Positions 7,957 through 15,677 are shown, numbered from the stretch's first letter. The stretch is DNA of 64,000 bases from BP-133 sp040756995 (GCA_040756995.1 JBFLYK010000005.1:62001-126000); one strand, 5' to 3'. Notes: a model not told the origin generated them from the sequence alone. Numbers and translations are program-made.

Positions 7957-8881
7957 CCTCCACTTTCGCCCGTACCCGGCCGAGGATGACGCGCACCCGG
8001 GTGATGCCGCCGGGGCCCTTCTGGGCGATGCCGACGACGAGCGCCGCCGAGTCGATGCCCGTCTCCGTCTCTTCGCCCGGCAGTAGCCCGAGCGTGATCC
8101 CGGCCGCGGCCAGCTGCTCGGTCAGCGAGTTGAGGTCGGCCGTCTTCGGCGTGCCGGGCACCGGCACGAGGCCCTTGTCGGTCAGGCCGACGAGCGTGCC
8201 CATCACGGTGAGGGGACCGATCGACAGCGATGTCTTCTTGGTCGGCTTCTCACCGGGACGGCCGGTCATCTCGGCGTGGCTGACCAGTTGACCGATCGTC
8301 AGCGTCGAACCGACCGAGAAGCCCTGGACCATCCCGTCCGCCGTGGCCGACAGCAGCCCGGTGGCCGGATCGTGCTTGACCTTCGAGGTCGACGACACCG
8401 ACAGCAGGCCGGGATTGCCCCGGGCCAGCCCCACGTGGGCGTCGCCGGTGCTCTCGTGTTCGCTGCTGGCGGCGGCCAGCCGCTGAGGGCCGTTCTCCTG
8501 GCTCGCCTTGTCCTTGCCGGGATACTGGCTGGCGACCATGAACGGGTACTGGGGCAGGACCGGACCCTGCGGCCCCAGCGCGTTGACCGCGCCCATGAGG
8601 GCGGGGACGTTGTCGCCGAGGTAGGGCCCGCCGGCGAAGCCTGCCGAGTTCCCGACGGAGTCGATGGCGGCCCGGGTGACAGCCACCGAGCCGTAGACGA
8701 TCTCCCCCGGGATCACCGGCGCGCCGGCATCGAAGTACTCGACGCCCACCGGCGAGGCGCCGGCCGCCAGACTGAAGAAGCTCGACGATGCGCCGAGGTC
8801 GTCGTCGGTCGCGGCGGCCGGAGCGGCGACCAGGAGCGACGTCACGGTGAGGAGAACCACGAAGCGGAGTGCACGAGACAC
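7952..8881 (-). CDS. Secreted protein of unknown function, last gene of the ABC transporter operon
   Basis: About 309 residues. I prefer the GTG one base after the stop of the second ABC ATPase gene, because it places a clean signal peptide (MSRALRFVVLLTVTSLLVAAP...) at the very N-terminus; an ATG 39 bases upstream would bury it behind 13 residues. The mature part has no recognisable domain: a Ser/Gly/Ala-rich first half, an SLSIGPLTVMGTLVG segment and a C-terminal basic strand. It has no lipobox and no sorting signal. Being tightly coupled to the importer, it may be an exported accessory or substrate-handling protein. I do not recognise the family. Confidence 0.75.
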   Translation of the reverse strand: MSRALRFVVLLTVTSLLVAAPAAATDDDLGASSSFFSLAAGASPVGVEYFDAGAPVIPGEIVYGSVAVTRAAIDSVGNSAGFAGGPYLGDNVPALMGAVNALGPQGPVLPQYPFMVASQYPGKDKASQENGPQRLAAASSEHESTGDAHVGLARGNPGLLSVSSTSKVKHDPATGLLSATADGMVQGFSVGSTLTIGQLVSHAEMTGRPGEKPTKKTSLSIGPLTVMGTLVGLTDKGLVPVPGTPKTADLNSLTEQLAAAGITLGLLPGEETETGIDSAALVVGIAQKGPGGITRVRVILGRVRAKVEA

Positions 8882-8882
8882 G

Positions 8883-9572
8883 TCAGACCCCCAGGTAAGA
8901 GGCGAGGATGTCCTCGTCATTGAGTTGCGCCGGTTCAGCCACCAGTTGAATCCGGCCCTTCTTGAGGATGTACACGTAGTCGGCCAGTTCGAGCGCTCGG
9001 CTGACGTACTGCTCGACGAGGAGGAGCGCCACTCCCTGCGTCGTGATCTGGTGCAGGTAGTCGAAGATCTGGTCCACCAGCTTGGGGGCCAGGCCGAGCG
9101 AGACCTCGTCGACGAGCACCAGTTTCGGCTGCGACAGCCAGGCGTGGGCCAGGGCCAGCATCTGCTGCTCGCCGCCGCTCAGGGTTCCGGCCCGCTGGTC
9201 GAGCCGCTGCCCGAGGACGGGAAAGGCCTCCGTCGCCCGCTCCACCGCTTCGCCGTTCATCCCCGGCGGAGCCTGGAGCTTCAGGTTGTCCCGGACGGAG
9301 AGTTCCCGGAAGATGCCCCGGCCCTCGGGGACGTAGCACACCCCGCCCGACGCCCGTTGGTAGGAGGACCAGTCGGTGGCGTCGGCGCCGTCGAGGACGA
9401 CCGCTCCGGCGGTCGGGCGGAGGAGACCCGCCGCCACCTTCAGCGTCGTCGTCTTGCCCGCGCCGTTGGGCCCGAGCAGCGCCACCACCGAATTGTCGGG
9501 GACCACCAGGTCGACGCCCCGCAGCACGGTCTGGCCGCCGTAGCCTGCCGAGACACCGCAGAGCGCGAGCAT
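8883..9572 (-). CDS. livF: Branched-chain amino acid-type ABC transporter ATPase (LivF-like)
   Basis: A 229-residue ATPase of LivF size. Walker A is GPNGAGKTT (about residues 34-42), the signature is LSGGEQQMLALAHAW, Walker B is LVLVDEVSLGL, and the switch His region reads LLLVEQYVSRAL. YVPEGRGIFREL is the LivF-type Q-loop neighbourhood. The ATG shares its A with the stop of the LivG-like gene (TGATG), so translation is coupled. It powers import together with the LivG-like ATPase and the fused permease. The substrate of this HAAT-family system is not predictable from sequence; such systems in this phylum often carry aromatic or fatty acids rather than amino acids. Confidence 0.92.
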   Translation of the reverse strand: MLALCGVSAGYGGQTVLRGVDLVVPDNSVVALLGPNGAGKTTTLKVAAGLLRPTAGAVVLDGADATDWSSYQRASGGVCYVPEGRGIFRELSVRDNLKLQAPPGMNGEAVERATEAFPVLGQRLDQRAGTLSGGEQQMLALAHAWLSQPKLVLVDEVSLGLAPKLVDQIFDYLHQITTQGVALLLVEQYVSRALELADYVYILKKGRIQLVAEPAQLNDEDILASYLGV

Positions 9573-10366
9573 CAGACCGCCTCCTCGAGTTCTTCGGAGC
9601 CGAGGTAGGCGGCCCGGACGACGTCCGAGGACATGACGTCGGCGGTCGAACCGGAGTAGATCAGCCGGCCGAAGTCGAGGACGTAGATCGAGCTGCAGAT
9701 GCGCCGCACGAGCCCGACGTCGTGCTCGACGAGCAGGATGCCGATCCCGTCGTCCCGGGCCACCCCGGTGAGGATCTCGCCGAAGTTGTCGGTCTCCGAT
9801 TCGTCGAGGCCCGACGACGGCTCGTCGAGGAGCAGGAAGCGGAACTGGCCGGCGATGGCGCGGGCCATCTCCACCAGCCGGCGCTGCCCGGCCGGGAGGT
9901 AGCCCACCGTCAGGTCGGAGAGGTGACTGATTCCGCAGCGGGCCAGCGCCTCGTCGGCCGCTTCCAGGCAGATCGCCTGCTCCTTGCGGGTGGCGCCGGC
10001 CTGGCGCCACCAGTGCAGCCCGGCCAGGCGGGCCTCCCGGCCGAGAGCCACGTTCTCCCGCACCGTCATGGTGTCGAAGAGCTGCATGCGCTGGAACGTC
10101 CGCCCGAGGCCGAGGTTGGCCCGCTGGGCCGAGTTGTGGCCGTCCAGCGGGCGGCCGTCGAGCCGCACCGTTCCCGCCACGACCGGCACCACTCCGGTGC
10201 AGGCATTGAAGGTCGTCGTCTTGCCGGCGCCGTTGGGGCCGATGAGCCCGGTGATGGTGCCCGGCTCGGCCACGAGGCTCACGTCGTTGACGGCGGTGAG
10301 GCCGCCGAAGCGGACGGTGATGCCCTCCACCTCGAGGCGGGCCGGTTCGGTGACCAGCGTCTTCAC
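9572..10366 (-). CDS. livG: Branched-chain amino acid-type ABC transporter ATPase (LivG-like)
   Basis: A 264-residue ATPase. Walker A is GPNGAGKTTTFN, the LivG-type signature region reads LPAGQRRLVEMARA (Ala and Gln replacing the usual Ser-Gly-Gly spacing), Walker B is FLLLDEPSSGLD, and the switch is LLVEHDVGLV. GLGRTFQRMQLF marks the Q-loop. The GTG start overlaps the permease stop (GTGA). It is the normal partner of the LivF-like protein and ends in the acidic tail EELEEAV. Confidence 0.92.
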   Translation of the reverse strand: MKTLVTEPARLEVEGITVRFGGLTAVNDVSLVAEPGTITGLIGPNGAGKTTTFNACTGVVPVVAGTVRLDGRPLDGHNSAQRANLGLGRTFQRMQLFDTMTVRENVALGREARLAGLHWWRQAGATRKEQAICLEAADEALARCGISHLSDLTVGYLPAGQRRLVEMARAIAGQFRFLLLDEPSSGLDESETDNFGEILTGVARDDGIGILLVEHDVGLVRRICSSIYVLDFGRLIYSGSTADVMSSDVVRAAYLGSEELEEAV

Positions 10367-12309
10367 GACGCCGCCTCCGCCAGGCGCGTCTCGATCGGGT
10401 GGTGGGCGATCCGTTCCCGGGCCCGGGTGGATTCGGCGATCCGGTCGACCGTCCGGCGCAGTAGCGACCGGCCGACCAACACGCTGGAGATGATGGCCAG
10501 AGCGCCGAAGGAGATCGGGATGTAGGGCTGGATCTCCGAGCTGGTGATGTAGCCGGGGAGCAGCACGTACAAGGCGGCGGCGATGGCCGCACCCCGAATC
10601 GGGTGACTGCCGGCGATGAACAGCACGGCCACCAGGACCAGCGACACGATCGGGTGGTAGGACAGCACGTTGATGCTGCCGCTGATGGGAGTGAGGATCG
10701 CCCCGCCGATGCCGGCCAGGAAAGCCGACAGGCAGAACACGAGGAACTTGCTGACGTTGGTGTTGGCGCCGTGGGCGTTCACCGCCGCCGGGGCGTCGGC
10801 CATGGCCCGCAGGAGCCGGCCGAGCCGGCCCCGGCTGACGGCATAGGCCAGCAGCACTGCCGCCACGGCGATCACGAGGATCACGTAGTAGTAGCCGACG
10901 TCGGTGTCGAGATTGAGGCCGCCGAGTTCGGGCCGCGGCGCATAGATGACCGAGTCCCGCCGGGTCCCGAACATCCACGACGTGAAGAACAGGACGTCGC
11001 GCACCAGCAGGGCGAAGCTGAAGGTGGCCATGGCCAGGTAGAGACCCGACAGGCGGAAAGCGGGCAGAGCCACGGCGATGCCGGCCGGGAGCGCGGCCAG
11101 TCCCGCCGCCAGCACGGCCAGCGCCCACGGCCACCCGGCGCCCATGGCGTGACCGAAGGCGGCGGCCCCGATGCCGGCGAAGGTCATCTGGCACAACGAG
11201 ATCTGCCCCGAGACCCGGACCAGCAGCGCCAGTGAGACGAAGATCACGCTGAAGCCCAGCGTGTTGGCGTAGAGCGACACCCGGGCCGATCCCACGACGT
11301 GGGGGATGACGGCGAGCACGGCCAGTACCGCCATCGCCCCGTACAGCGGCACAGTTCTCTTGGGGGACACCCCCCGACCCCCGGGCCGACGGGTTGCCGT
11401 GCGGGCGGGCAGCGGACGGCGCAGCGGGCCCGATTCCCGCACCCGCAGCTTTCCCTTGGGGGCGAAGACCAGCGCGCCGAACAGGACGATGAACGGCAGC
11501 GAGGACGGGAGGCCGGCCAGGGCGCCACCGCCCTGGATGTACTTCGTGAGGACGGCGGCGCCGATGCCGATCCCCAGACCGCCGAGGTGGGTCAGCACCA
11601 GGCTGTCGAACATCCCGACCGCCGCCGCCCCGAAGGCATAGAAGACGAGCAGCGTCAGAACCGAGGCGTTGAGGCTGGTGATGGGGGCCAGCAGGATGCC
11701 GGAGACGGTGGCGAAGGTGGACCCGATGATCCAGGCCCAGCGCCGTACCCGGACGGGGTTGATTCCCTTGGCGGCCAGCAGGTCCGGGTCTTCGATGGCC
11801 GCCTGCATGGCGATGCCCAGGCGGCGCGTCTTGAGGAACCAGTACAGGCCGAGCGTCCCGGCCAGGGCCAGGACGGTGACGATGATCTGGTCCTGCCGGA
11901 TCACGAACCCCGGCAGGTCGATCGGCTTGGTGGGGAGGAAGAACTGCACGATCAGCGCCTCGCCGCCGAAGATCTTCTCCAGCAGCCCCTGGGTGCCGAC
12001 GAGGAGACCGATGGTGGCCGCCACCCGGGCGGTGAGCGGGGCACCGGCCAGCCCGGCGGCCAGGCGCTCGAGGATGAGCCCGCCGGCCAGGCCGACCAGC
12101 ACCAGGGTCAGGCCTCCGGCCAGCGGCCAGGCCACGCCCTTGCGCTCGTAGAACTCGTAGAAGACGTAGGCGGCGACGGCCGCCTGGGCGCCGTGGGCGA
12201 AGTTGAAGATGCCCGATGTCTTGAACGTCAGCACCAGGCCGACCGCCGCCAGGGCGTAGATCGACCCGGTGGTGATCCCGATCATGATGTACGGAGTGAG
12301 TTCGGTCAT
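10363..12309 (-). CDS. Fused LivH-LivM-type permease of a HAAT ABC importer
   Basis: A 648-residue membrane protein holding both permease halves in one chain. The N-terminal half (about 1-290) begins with the LivH signature GITTGSIYALAAVGLVLTFKT and FNFAHGA. The C-terminal half (about 315-640) has LivM features: SLALLVRVSGQISLCQMTF, GLYLAMATFSFALL and ISGSINVLSYHP. A basic, Pro/Arg-rich linker near residues 285-315 joins them. LivH and LivM are usually separate genes, so the fusion fixes a one-to-one heterodimer arrangement. The start ATG overlaps the previous stop (ATGA). It forms the membrane pore for the solute delivered by the lipoprotein encoded first in the operon. Confidence 0.92.
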   Translation of the reverse strand: MTELTPYIMIGITTGSIYALAAVGLVLTFKTSGIFNFAHGAQAAVAAYVFYEFYERKGVAWPLAGGLTLVLVGLAGGLILERLAAGLAGAPLTARVAATIGLLVGTQGLLEKIFGGEALIVQFFLPTKPIDLPGFVIRQDQIIVTVLALAGTLGLYWFLKTRRLGIAMQAAIEDPDLLAAKGINPVRVRRWAWIIGSTFATVSGILLAPITSLNASVLTLLVFYAFGAAAVGMFDSLVLTHLGGLGIGIGAAVLTKYIQGGGALAGLPSSLPFIVLFGALVFAPKGKLRVRESGPLRRPLPARTATRRPGGRGVSPKRTVPLYGAMAVLAVLAVIPHVVGSARVSLYANTLGFSVIFVSLALLVRVSGQISLCQMTFAGIGAAAFGHAMGAGWPWALAVLAAGLAALPAGIAVALPAFRLSGLYLAMATFSFALLVRDVLFFTSWMFGTRRDSVIYAPRPELGGLNLDTDVGYYYVILVIAVAAVLLAYAVSRGRLGRLLRAMADAPAAVNAHGANTNVSKFLVFCLSAFLAGIGGAILTPISGSINVLSYHPIVSLVLVAVLFIAGSHPIRGAAIAAALYVLLPGYITSSEIQPYIPISFGALAIISSVLVGRSLLRRTVDRIAESTRARERIAHHPIETRLAEAAS

Positions 12310-12728
12310 GGCGCGCAGATGCCGCAGGGTGTCCGGCCCGCCGCTTCGTGGCTGCGACGGGGTTCGGAGCTCCAGCCCCGTCCGGCGGCGATGGGACAGT
12401 CCGAACGGTGGAAGTGACGGATCCCGGCGGTCGCCACGAGCCCGTCACCAGCCCTGACCGGCGCCGTAGGCGGTTGGTCCGCCAACGCCGCGACGGTCGT
12501 CTGGACGGTGGCGGCGTAGGCGGCCACGGCCCGGCGGCCCCGCTTGAGCCACAGGCTCTGGGCGAAGACCGCAACCAGGAATCCGGCCACGCCGAGAACG
12601 ATGAAGCCGGTCTGGTCGTCGAGCCGGCTCCGGGTGGCAGTGCCGTTCCAGGCCATGGCGACCAGGATTCCGCCGGCGGCGACGCCGACGGTCAGCCGGA
12701 CGACATCACCCCGCGACCAGGGGATCAC
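12306..12728 (-). CDS. Small membrane protein with a C-terminal Cys/His metal-binding-like tail
   Basis: About 140 residues from a GTG that overlaps the preceding stop by three bases. Two hydrophobic segments near residues 10-28 and 42-60 are followed by a cytoplasmic-looking Ala-rich helix. The tail reads FHRSDCPIAAGRGW, then AAGRTPCGICAP. The spacing HxxxC...AAGxxPCxxC.P resembles the small zinc-binding tail seen at the end of secreted nucleases and in the Ada metal-binding domain (motif comparison from memory). It overlaps the permease start by ATGA, inside a transporter operon where such a protein is not standard. Function unknown; a sensor or assembly factor for the importer is a guess. 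Confidence 0.75.
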   Translation of the reverse strand: MIPWSRGDVVRLTVGVAAGGILVAMAWNGTATRSRLDDQTGFIVLGVAGFLVAVFAQSLWLKRGRRAVAAYAATVQTTVAALADQPPTAPVRAGDGLVATAGIRHFHRSDCPIAAGRGWSSEPRRSHEAAGRTPCGICAP

Positions 12729-13084
12729 GACTGGCGGACGAAGGCTTCTTCGGGCGACGGCTCGTGCTCCTGGGGCAACGAGATCGTCTCCGGCGCCGAC
12801 GTCGCCTCGGCCAGCTTCCGCACGCTCTCGTCGAGCGCGTCGAGCTTGCGCCACTCGTCACGGAGATCGGCCGACAGCCACAGCGTCGTCCCGATCCAGA
12901 GGATGAACAGGCCGCCGATGCCGCCCGACATGATGTAGGGAATCTGGTCCCCGGCCTCGGACTCGGCGCTCAGGCTGACCCAACCGGAGATCAGGACCAC
13001 CGCCGCGACCACCACGCAGGTGACCGCGGCGGCCCGGTCCCAGAAGAGCTTCAGCAGGGCGACCCCCCGCGGCTTTACAGGCAT
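12725..13084 (-). CDS. Small two-TM membrane protein of unknown function
   Basis: About 119 residues, ATG start lying 10 bases inside the 3' end of the solute-binding protein gene. Two hydrophobic helices (about 17-38 and 50-70) flank a polar loop with AESEAGDQIPYIMSGG. The C-terminal half is charged and helical (LRDEWRKLDALDESVRKLAE) and probably forms a short coiled coil. No known domain recognised. Its position between the binding protein and the permease, with overlaps on both sides, says it is made in step with the importer. Confidence 0.72.
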   Translation of the reverse strand: MPVKPRGVALLKLFWDRAAAVTCVVVAAVVLISGWVSLSAESEAGDQIPYIMSGGIGGLFILWIGTTLWLSADLRDEWRKLDALDESVRKLAEATSAPETISLPQEHEPSPEEAFVRQS

Positions 13085-14694
13085 TGCGGCTTCGATCCGT
13101 AGGGAGCGGTGTAGGCGCCCTTCTTGATCTGGACCACGAAGTAGCAGGGGTGGTCCGGCGAGTTCTGGCCCTCGGTGAACGTGAGGGGATCGGCCAGCAG
13201 GCCGTCGAAGGTCATGTTCTTGATGGTGTACATCCCCTTCATGATGTCGGCCGATGTGGGGTTTTCCGGGAGGTTCTTGCTGGCGTGCTTGAGCATCTGG
13301 CCGGCGACCCAGACCACCGAGGTGGTGGCGTTCACCGTCAGGCTCGGGTTGTACTTGCGCACGGCGTCGTGGAACAGCTTCTGCGCCGGCGTCTCCTCGG
13401 CGAACCAGGGGAAGACGGCCACCGGGTTGGTCATGCCTTCGTTGTTCGGGTCGTTGGCATGGGCCGAGGTCAACGGGCTCGTCAGCCACTGGGGTCTATA
13501 GGCCTGCTGGATGCAGGACCGCGTTGTCCGGGAGGCGGCGGCGGCGTCGACGAAGACGATGACCGCCTGGGCGCCCTTGCCCTTGGCCTGCAGGCATTCG
13601 GCCGAGAAATCGGGTTGGGCCAGCGACACCTTCGCCTCGTAGACGATCTCGACGTCCGGGGCCTTCTCCTTGGCCAGCTTGCTGTGGAGGGCGTCCCGGC
13701 CGAGCTGACAGGGCTGCGCCTCGGCGCAATAGAACATGGCCACCTTCGGCGTCTTGAGCGCCGAGGCGAGCTTCGCCGTCGCCACCGCCTGGGTGGTGTA
13801 CGACGGGCCGGGGAAGAAGAGCACCGGGCTTCCGAACCAGAGGCCATGGGCGCCGTCGCCGCCGACGACCGGGATTCCCTTGTCCCGCAGGTACTTGTCG
13901 GTGGCGTTGATGGTCAGGGGAGCCATCATCCCGATGAAGGCGATGACCTTGTTCTCCTCGACCATCTGCTTGACGAGAGCGAAGTGGCGGTTCGGGTCGG
14001 AGTTGGAGTCGCCGACGAAGAGCTTGATCGGGTGGCCGTTGAGCCCGCCGTTGTCGTTGATCCACTTGACGACGAGCTGGTTGCTGGCGATGCCGGGGCC
14101 GATCGAGGCGCCCGCCGGGCCGCTGCACTCACAGATCGTGCCGAGATGGACCGGGGTGCCGGTGGCCGGGCCGCTGGGGGCGGCGCCGCCACCACCGCCG
14201 CCGGGGGCGGGGACACCGGGGGCCGGCACGCTCGGCGCGCCGCCCTTGGGCGCCGCCGGGGAGCCACCGCCCGACGAGCCGCCGGCGGGAGCCTTGGCCG
14301 CTGCCGATCGGGTGGTCGGGGTCGAGCCGCCGCCGGACTTCGGTGCCGCCGCCGAGGAGGCCCCGGGCGTTGCCGCCTTGGCCCCTCCACCGGACGGCGT
14401 GGCCGCGGCGTTGGCGTCGGCCGGCGGTGTCGTCGCACCGGCGTCGGCGGCCGGAGTCTCCGTCGGTGCCGTCGCCGCCGGGTCCTGGGCGGCCGGTTCT
14501 TGCGCCGCCGCCGGTTGCTCGCCGCTCGGCGCCTGCGCCGCGGTCGTTCCCTTGTCCTTGTCAGCCCGTCCTCCACAGGCGGTACCCACCAGTGCGACGA
14601 GGAGACAGAGGCAGATGGCCAACCGGGCCGGCCGGCGACTGCGGGTACTGCGCTCCTCGACCACCGTGCCGCGCGTGACGACGTCGTCGGACAT
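13075..14694 (-). CDS. Lipoprotein solute-binding protein of a branched-chain amino acid-type ABC importer
   Basis: About 539 residues. The ATG is chosen because GGGAGGCGAGG lies just upstream; an in-frame GTG 42 bases earlier has no clear site. A basic N-terminus and hydrophobic stretch end in a lipobox, LVALVGTAC, with Cys40 for lipidation. Residues about 45-170 are an extreme Ala/Pro/Gly/Thr-rich tether. After it comes a complete periplasmic-binding-protein domain of the LivK/Peripla_BP_6 type (IKLFVGDSNSDPNRH, FIGMMAPLTINATDKYL, GIPVVGGDGAHG). It captures the solute outside the membrane. First gene of a seven-gene operon behind the palindromic operator. The tether is unusually long for this family. 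Confidence 0.92.
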   Translation of the reverse strand: MSDDVVTRGTVVEERSTRSRRPARLAICLCLLVALVGTACGGRADKDKGTTAAQAPSGEQPAAAQEPAAQDPAATAPTETPAADAGATTPPADANAAATPSGGGAKAATPGASSAAAPKSGGGSTPTTRSAAAKAPAGGSSGGGSPAAPKGGAPSVPAPGVPAPGGGGGGAAPSGPATGTPVHLGTICECSGPAGASIGPGIASNQLVVKWINDNGGLNGHPIKLFVGDSNSDPNRHFALVKQMVEENKVIAFIGMMAPLTINATDKYLRDKGIPVVGGDGAHGLWFGSPVLFFPGPSYTTQAVATAKLASALKTPKVAMFYCAEAQPCQLGRDALHSKLAKEKAPDVEIVYEAKVSLAQPDFSAECLQAKGKGAQAVIVFVDAAAASRTTRSCIQQAYRPQWLTSPLTSAHANDPNNEGMTNPVAVFPWFAEETPAQKLFHDAVRKYNPSLTVNATTSVVWVAGQMLKHASKNLPENPTSADIMKGMYTIKNMTFDGLLADPLTFTEGQNSPDHPCYFVVQIKKGAYTAPYGSKPQCL

Positions 14695-14751
14695 CGGTCC
14701 TCGCCTCCCCCCTGGGGCTTGCGCCGGAGACGGCACTTGGCCCTGAACAGT

Positions 14752-14765
14752 GGTTAAGCTTAACG
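14752..14765. promoter_or_regulatory. Palindromic operator candidate GGTTAAGCTTAACG (copy 2)
   Basis: An exact copy of the 14 bases found at 4489-4502, centred on the perfect palindrome GTTAAGCTTAAC. It lies 59-70 bases before the ATG of the solute-binding lipoprotein, in the promoter position of the minus-strand transporter operon. The two copies bracket two convergent operons that are about 10 kb long together. Confidence 0.65.
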
Positions 14766-14805
14766 GCGACTAGGCTCGGTGGCAAGAGCACCGGACAGGA
14801 GCGCG

Positions 14806-15102
14806 CTACTCCTCCTGCTTCTTCTTCTCCAGGAGGGCGTCTACGGCCGCCGACAGTTCATCCAGTCGCTGCTTGAGCTCCTCGAGCTCTTGGACCGTGT
14901 GGGGGTGGTGATGATGATGGCCGCCCGCACCGGGCGCCTCGGCCTTCTGTCAACAGCCTGGTTCGCCGGGATGGCCGCAGCAGCTCGACAGCGTGAGGGC
15001 CTTCTTGGCGTTGTTGCGCAACGCTTTGCGGACCTTCCGGTCCAGCGGCGCGTCGTAGTCGTCGAAGTTGCGGAAGAGATCCTTCAGACTCGGCCGGGCC
15101 AT
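14806..15102 (-). CDS. Small Cys-rich protein with in-frame UGA (candidate selenoprotein)
   Basis: From ATG, 50 codons encode a basic helical protein ending in SSCCGHPGEPGC, followed by TGA (14952-14950). The same frame then stays open for 47 more codons: a Gly/His-rich stretch with five consecutive His, then the amphipathic coiled coil ELEELKQRLDELSAAVDALL, ending at TAG. No ATG, GTG or TTG codon exists in the second part before the coiled coil, so it cannot easily be a separate gene. Read through, the product would have 98 residues with Sec51 next to Cys50. A hairpin of SECIS-like geometry follows the TGA. It overlaps the upstream hypothetical gene by 19 bases. Alternatives: a 50-residue protein ending at the TGA (small proteins with CCGxxGxPGC tails do exist), or a nonsense-mutated gene. 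Confidence 0.6.
14919..14944 (-). other. SECIS-like hairpin after in-frame UGA
   Basis: On the minus strand, 18 nucleotides separate the UGA from a five-base loop GGUGC closed by the stem CGCCC/GGGCG, with GGC/GCC able to extend it below an internal bulge. Bacterial SECIS elements are described as a hairpin in the reading frame with 16-37 nt between UGA and the apical loop and a G among the first two loop bases; both conditions hold. High GC content makes chance hairpins common, so this is supportive only. Confidence 0.45.
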
Positions 15103-15593
15103 GGCAGCTCATCGTAGAACCGCCTCGCCTCCGACAGTGCCCAGTCCTCCAGTTCGCCGGCCAGGAGCCGGAGGGCGACGTGGCCGGCCTCGAGGTAGAA
15201 GTGCTCGGCCGTGTACACCCACGGATGGCGGCGCAGTTCGATGGCCACCGCGCTGCGGGTCGCCGACCACGGCAGCAGGAGCAGCCGGACGGGGATGGCG
15301 AGATGCCAGCGCTGCGAACGGATCTTGCCGTTCACCTCGCGGAACGACCAGTAGCAGGGGCGGGGCGGCGAGGGCACGTACCCCGGCCCGCTGAGTTCGA
15401 CCCGGCCGTCGCCGGCCGGCAGCGTCCACCGGCGGGACTGCGGGGCTCGGCTGTGGGCGCCGCGCACGGCGTCGAAGGCGGCCTGGGCGGTCAGCGGCGG
15501 GAGATCGACGAGCCGGGCCAGATGGGGGAACGGCCCCGGCTCCACGAACCACCGCCGGTCATCGTCGACCGGACGCACGACTCGGGTGGACAT
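15084..15593 (-). CDS. Conserved-looking protein of unknown function
   Basis: A 169-residue soluble protein. The ATG start has GGGAGGTGGGAG directly upstream. The sequence has a basic, Trp-rich core (RRWTLPAGDGRVELSG, CYWSFREVNGKIRSQRWH), a hydrophobic strand (IPVRLLLLPWSATRSAV) and an acidic helical end (LLAGELEDWALSEARRF). I do not recognise the family. It is divergent from a TetR gene across 84 bases and overlaps the UGA-containing small gene downstream, so the two form a bicistron probably controlled by that TetR. Confidence 0.7.
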   Translation of the reverse strand: MSTRVVRPVDDDRRWFVEPGPFPHLARLVDLPPLTAQAAFDAVRGAHSRAPQSRRWTLPAGDGRVELSGPGYVPSPPRPCYWSFREVNGKIRSQRWHLAIPVRLLLLPWSATRSAVAIELRRHPWVYTAEHFYLEAGHVALRLLAGELEDWALSEARRFYDELPWPGRV

Positions 15594-15677
15594 CTCCCAC
15601 CTCCCTACGGAAGCAGCAGATATAGTGTAACTGTAATTTTGAGGTGACTCCAATGAAGTGGCCCGTCCGACGGGGGG
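15594..15677. promoter_or_regulatory. Divergent promoter region with AT-rich repeat
   Basis: The 84 bases between the divergent hypothetical gene and TetR contain an AT-rich island at 15619-15642. It includes TATAGT (possible -10 on plus) and a direct repeat TGTAAC-TGTAAT. Such a patch is conspicuous in this GC-rich DNA and is where the neighbouring TetR would be expected to bind. No perfect palindrome longer than 4 bases was seen. Confidence 0.35.

Noticed and set aside
9572..12574. Very long open frames antisense to or out of frame with real genes (for example 9572-12574, 30267-33449, 60213-62309 and 61613-63976)
   Set aside because: They are Arg/Pro/Gly-rich shadow frames expected at this GC content; the opposite or alternative frame contains well-conserved enzyme motifs in each case, and the real genes explain the sequence.
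14695..14736. Upstream GTG start for the solute-binding lipoprotein
   Set aside because: It has no ribosome-binding site and would add 14 residues before a normal lipoprotein signal peptide, whereas the ATG has a strong GGGAGG-type site.
14902..14916. Run of five His codons in the UGA-containing gene read as a His-tag or vector artefact
   Set aside because: The codons are mixed CAT/CAC, the run is followed by Pro-His and natural coiled-coil sequence, and no vector sequence is nearby.
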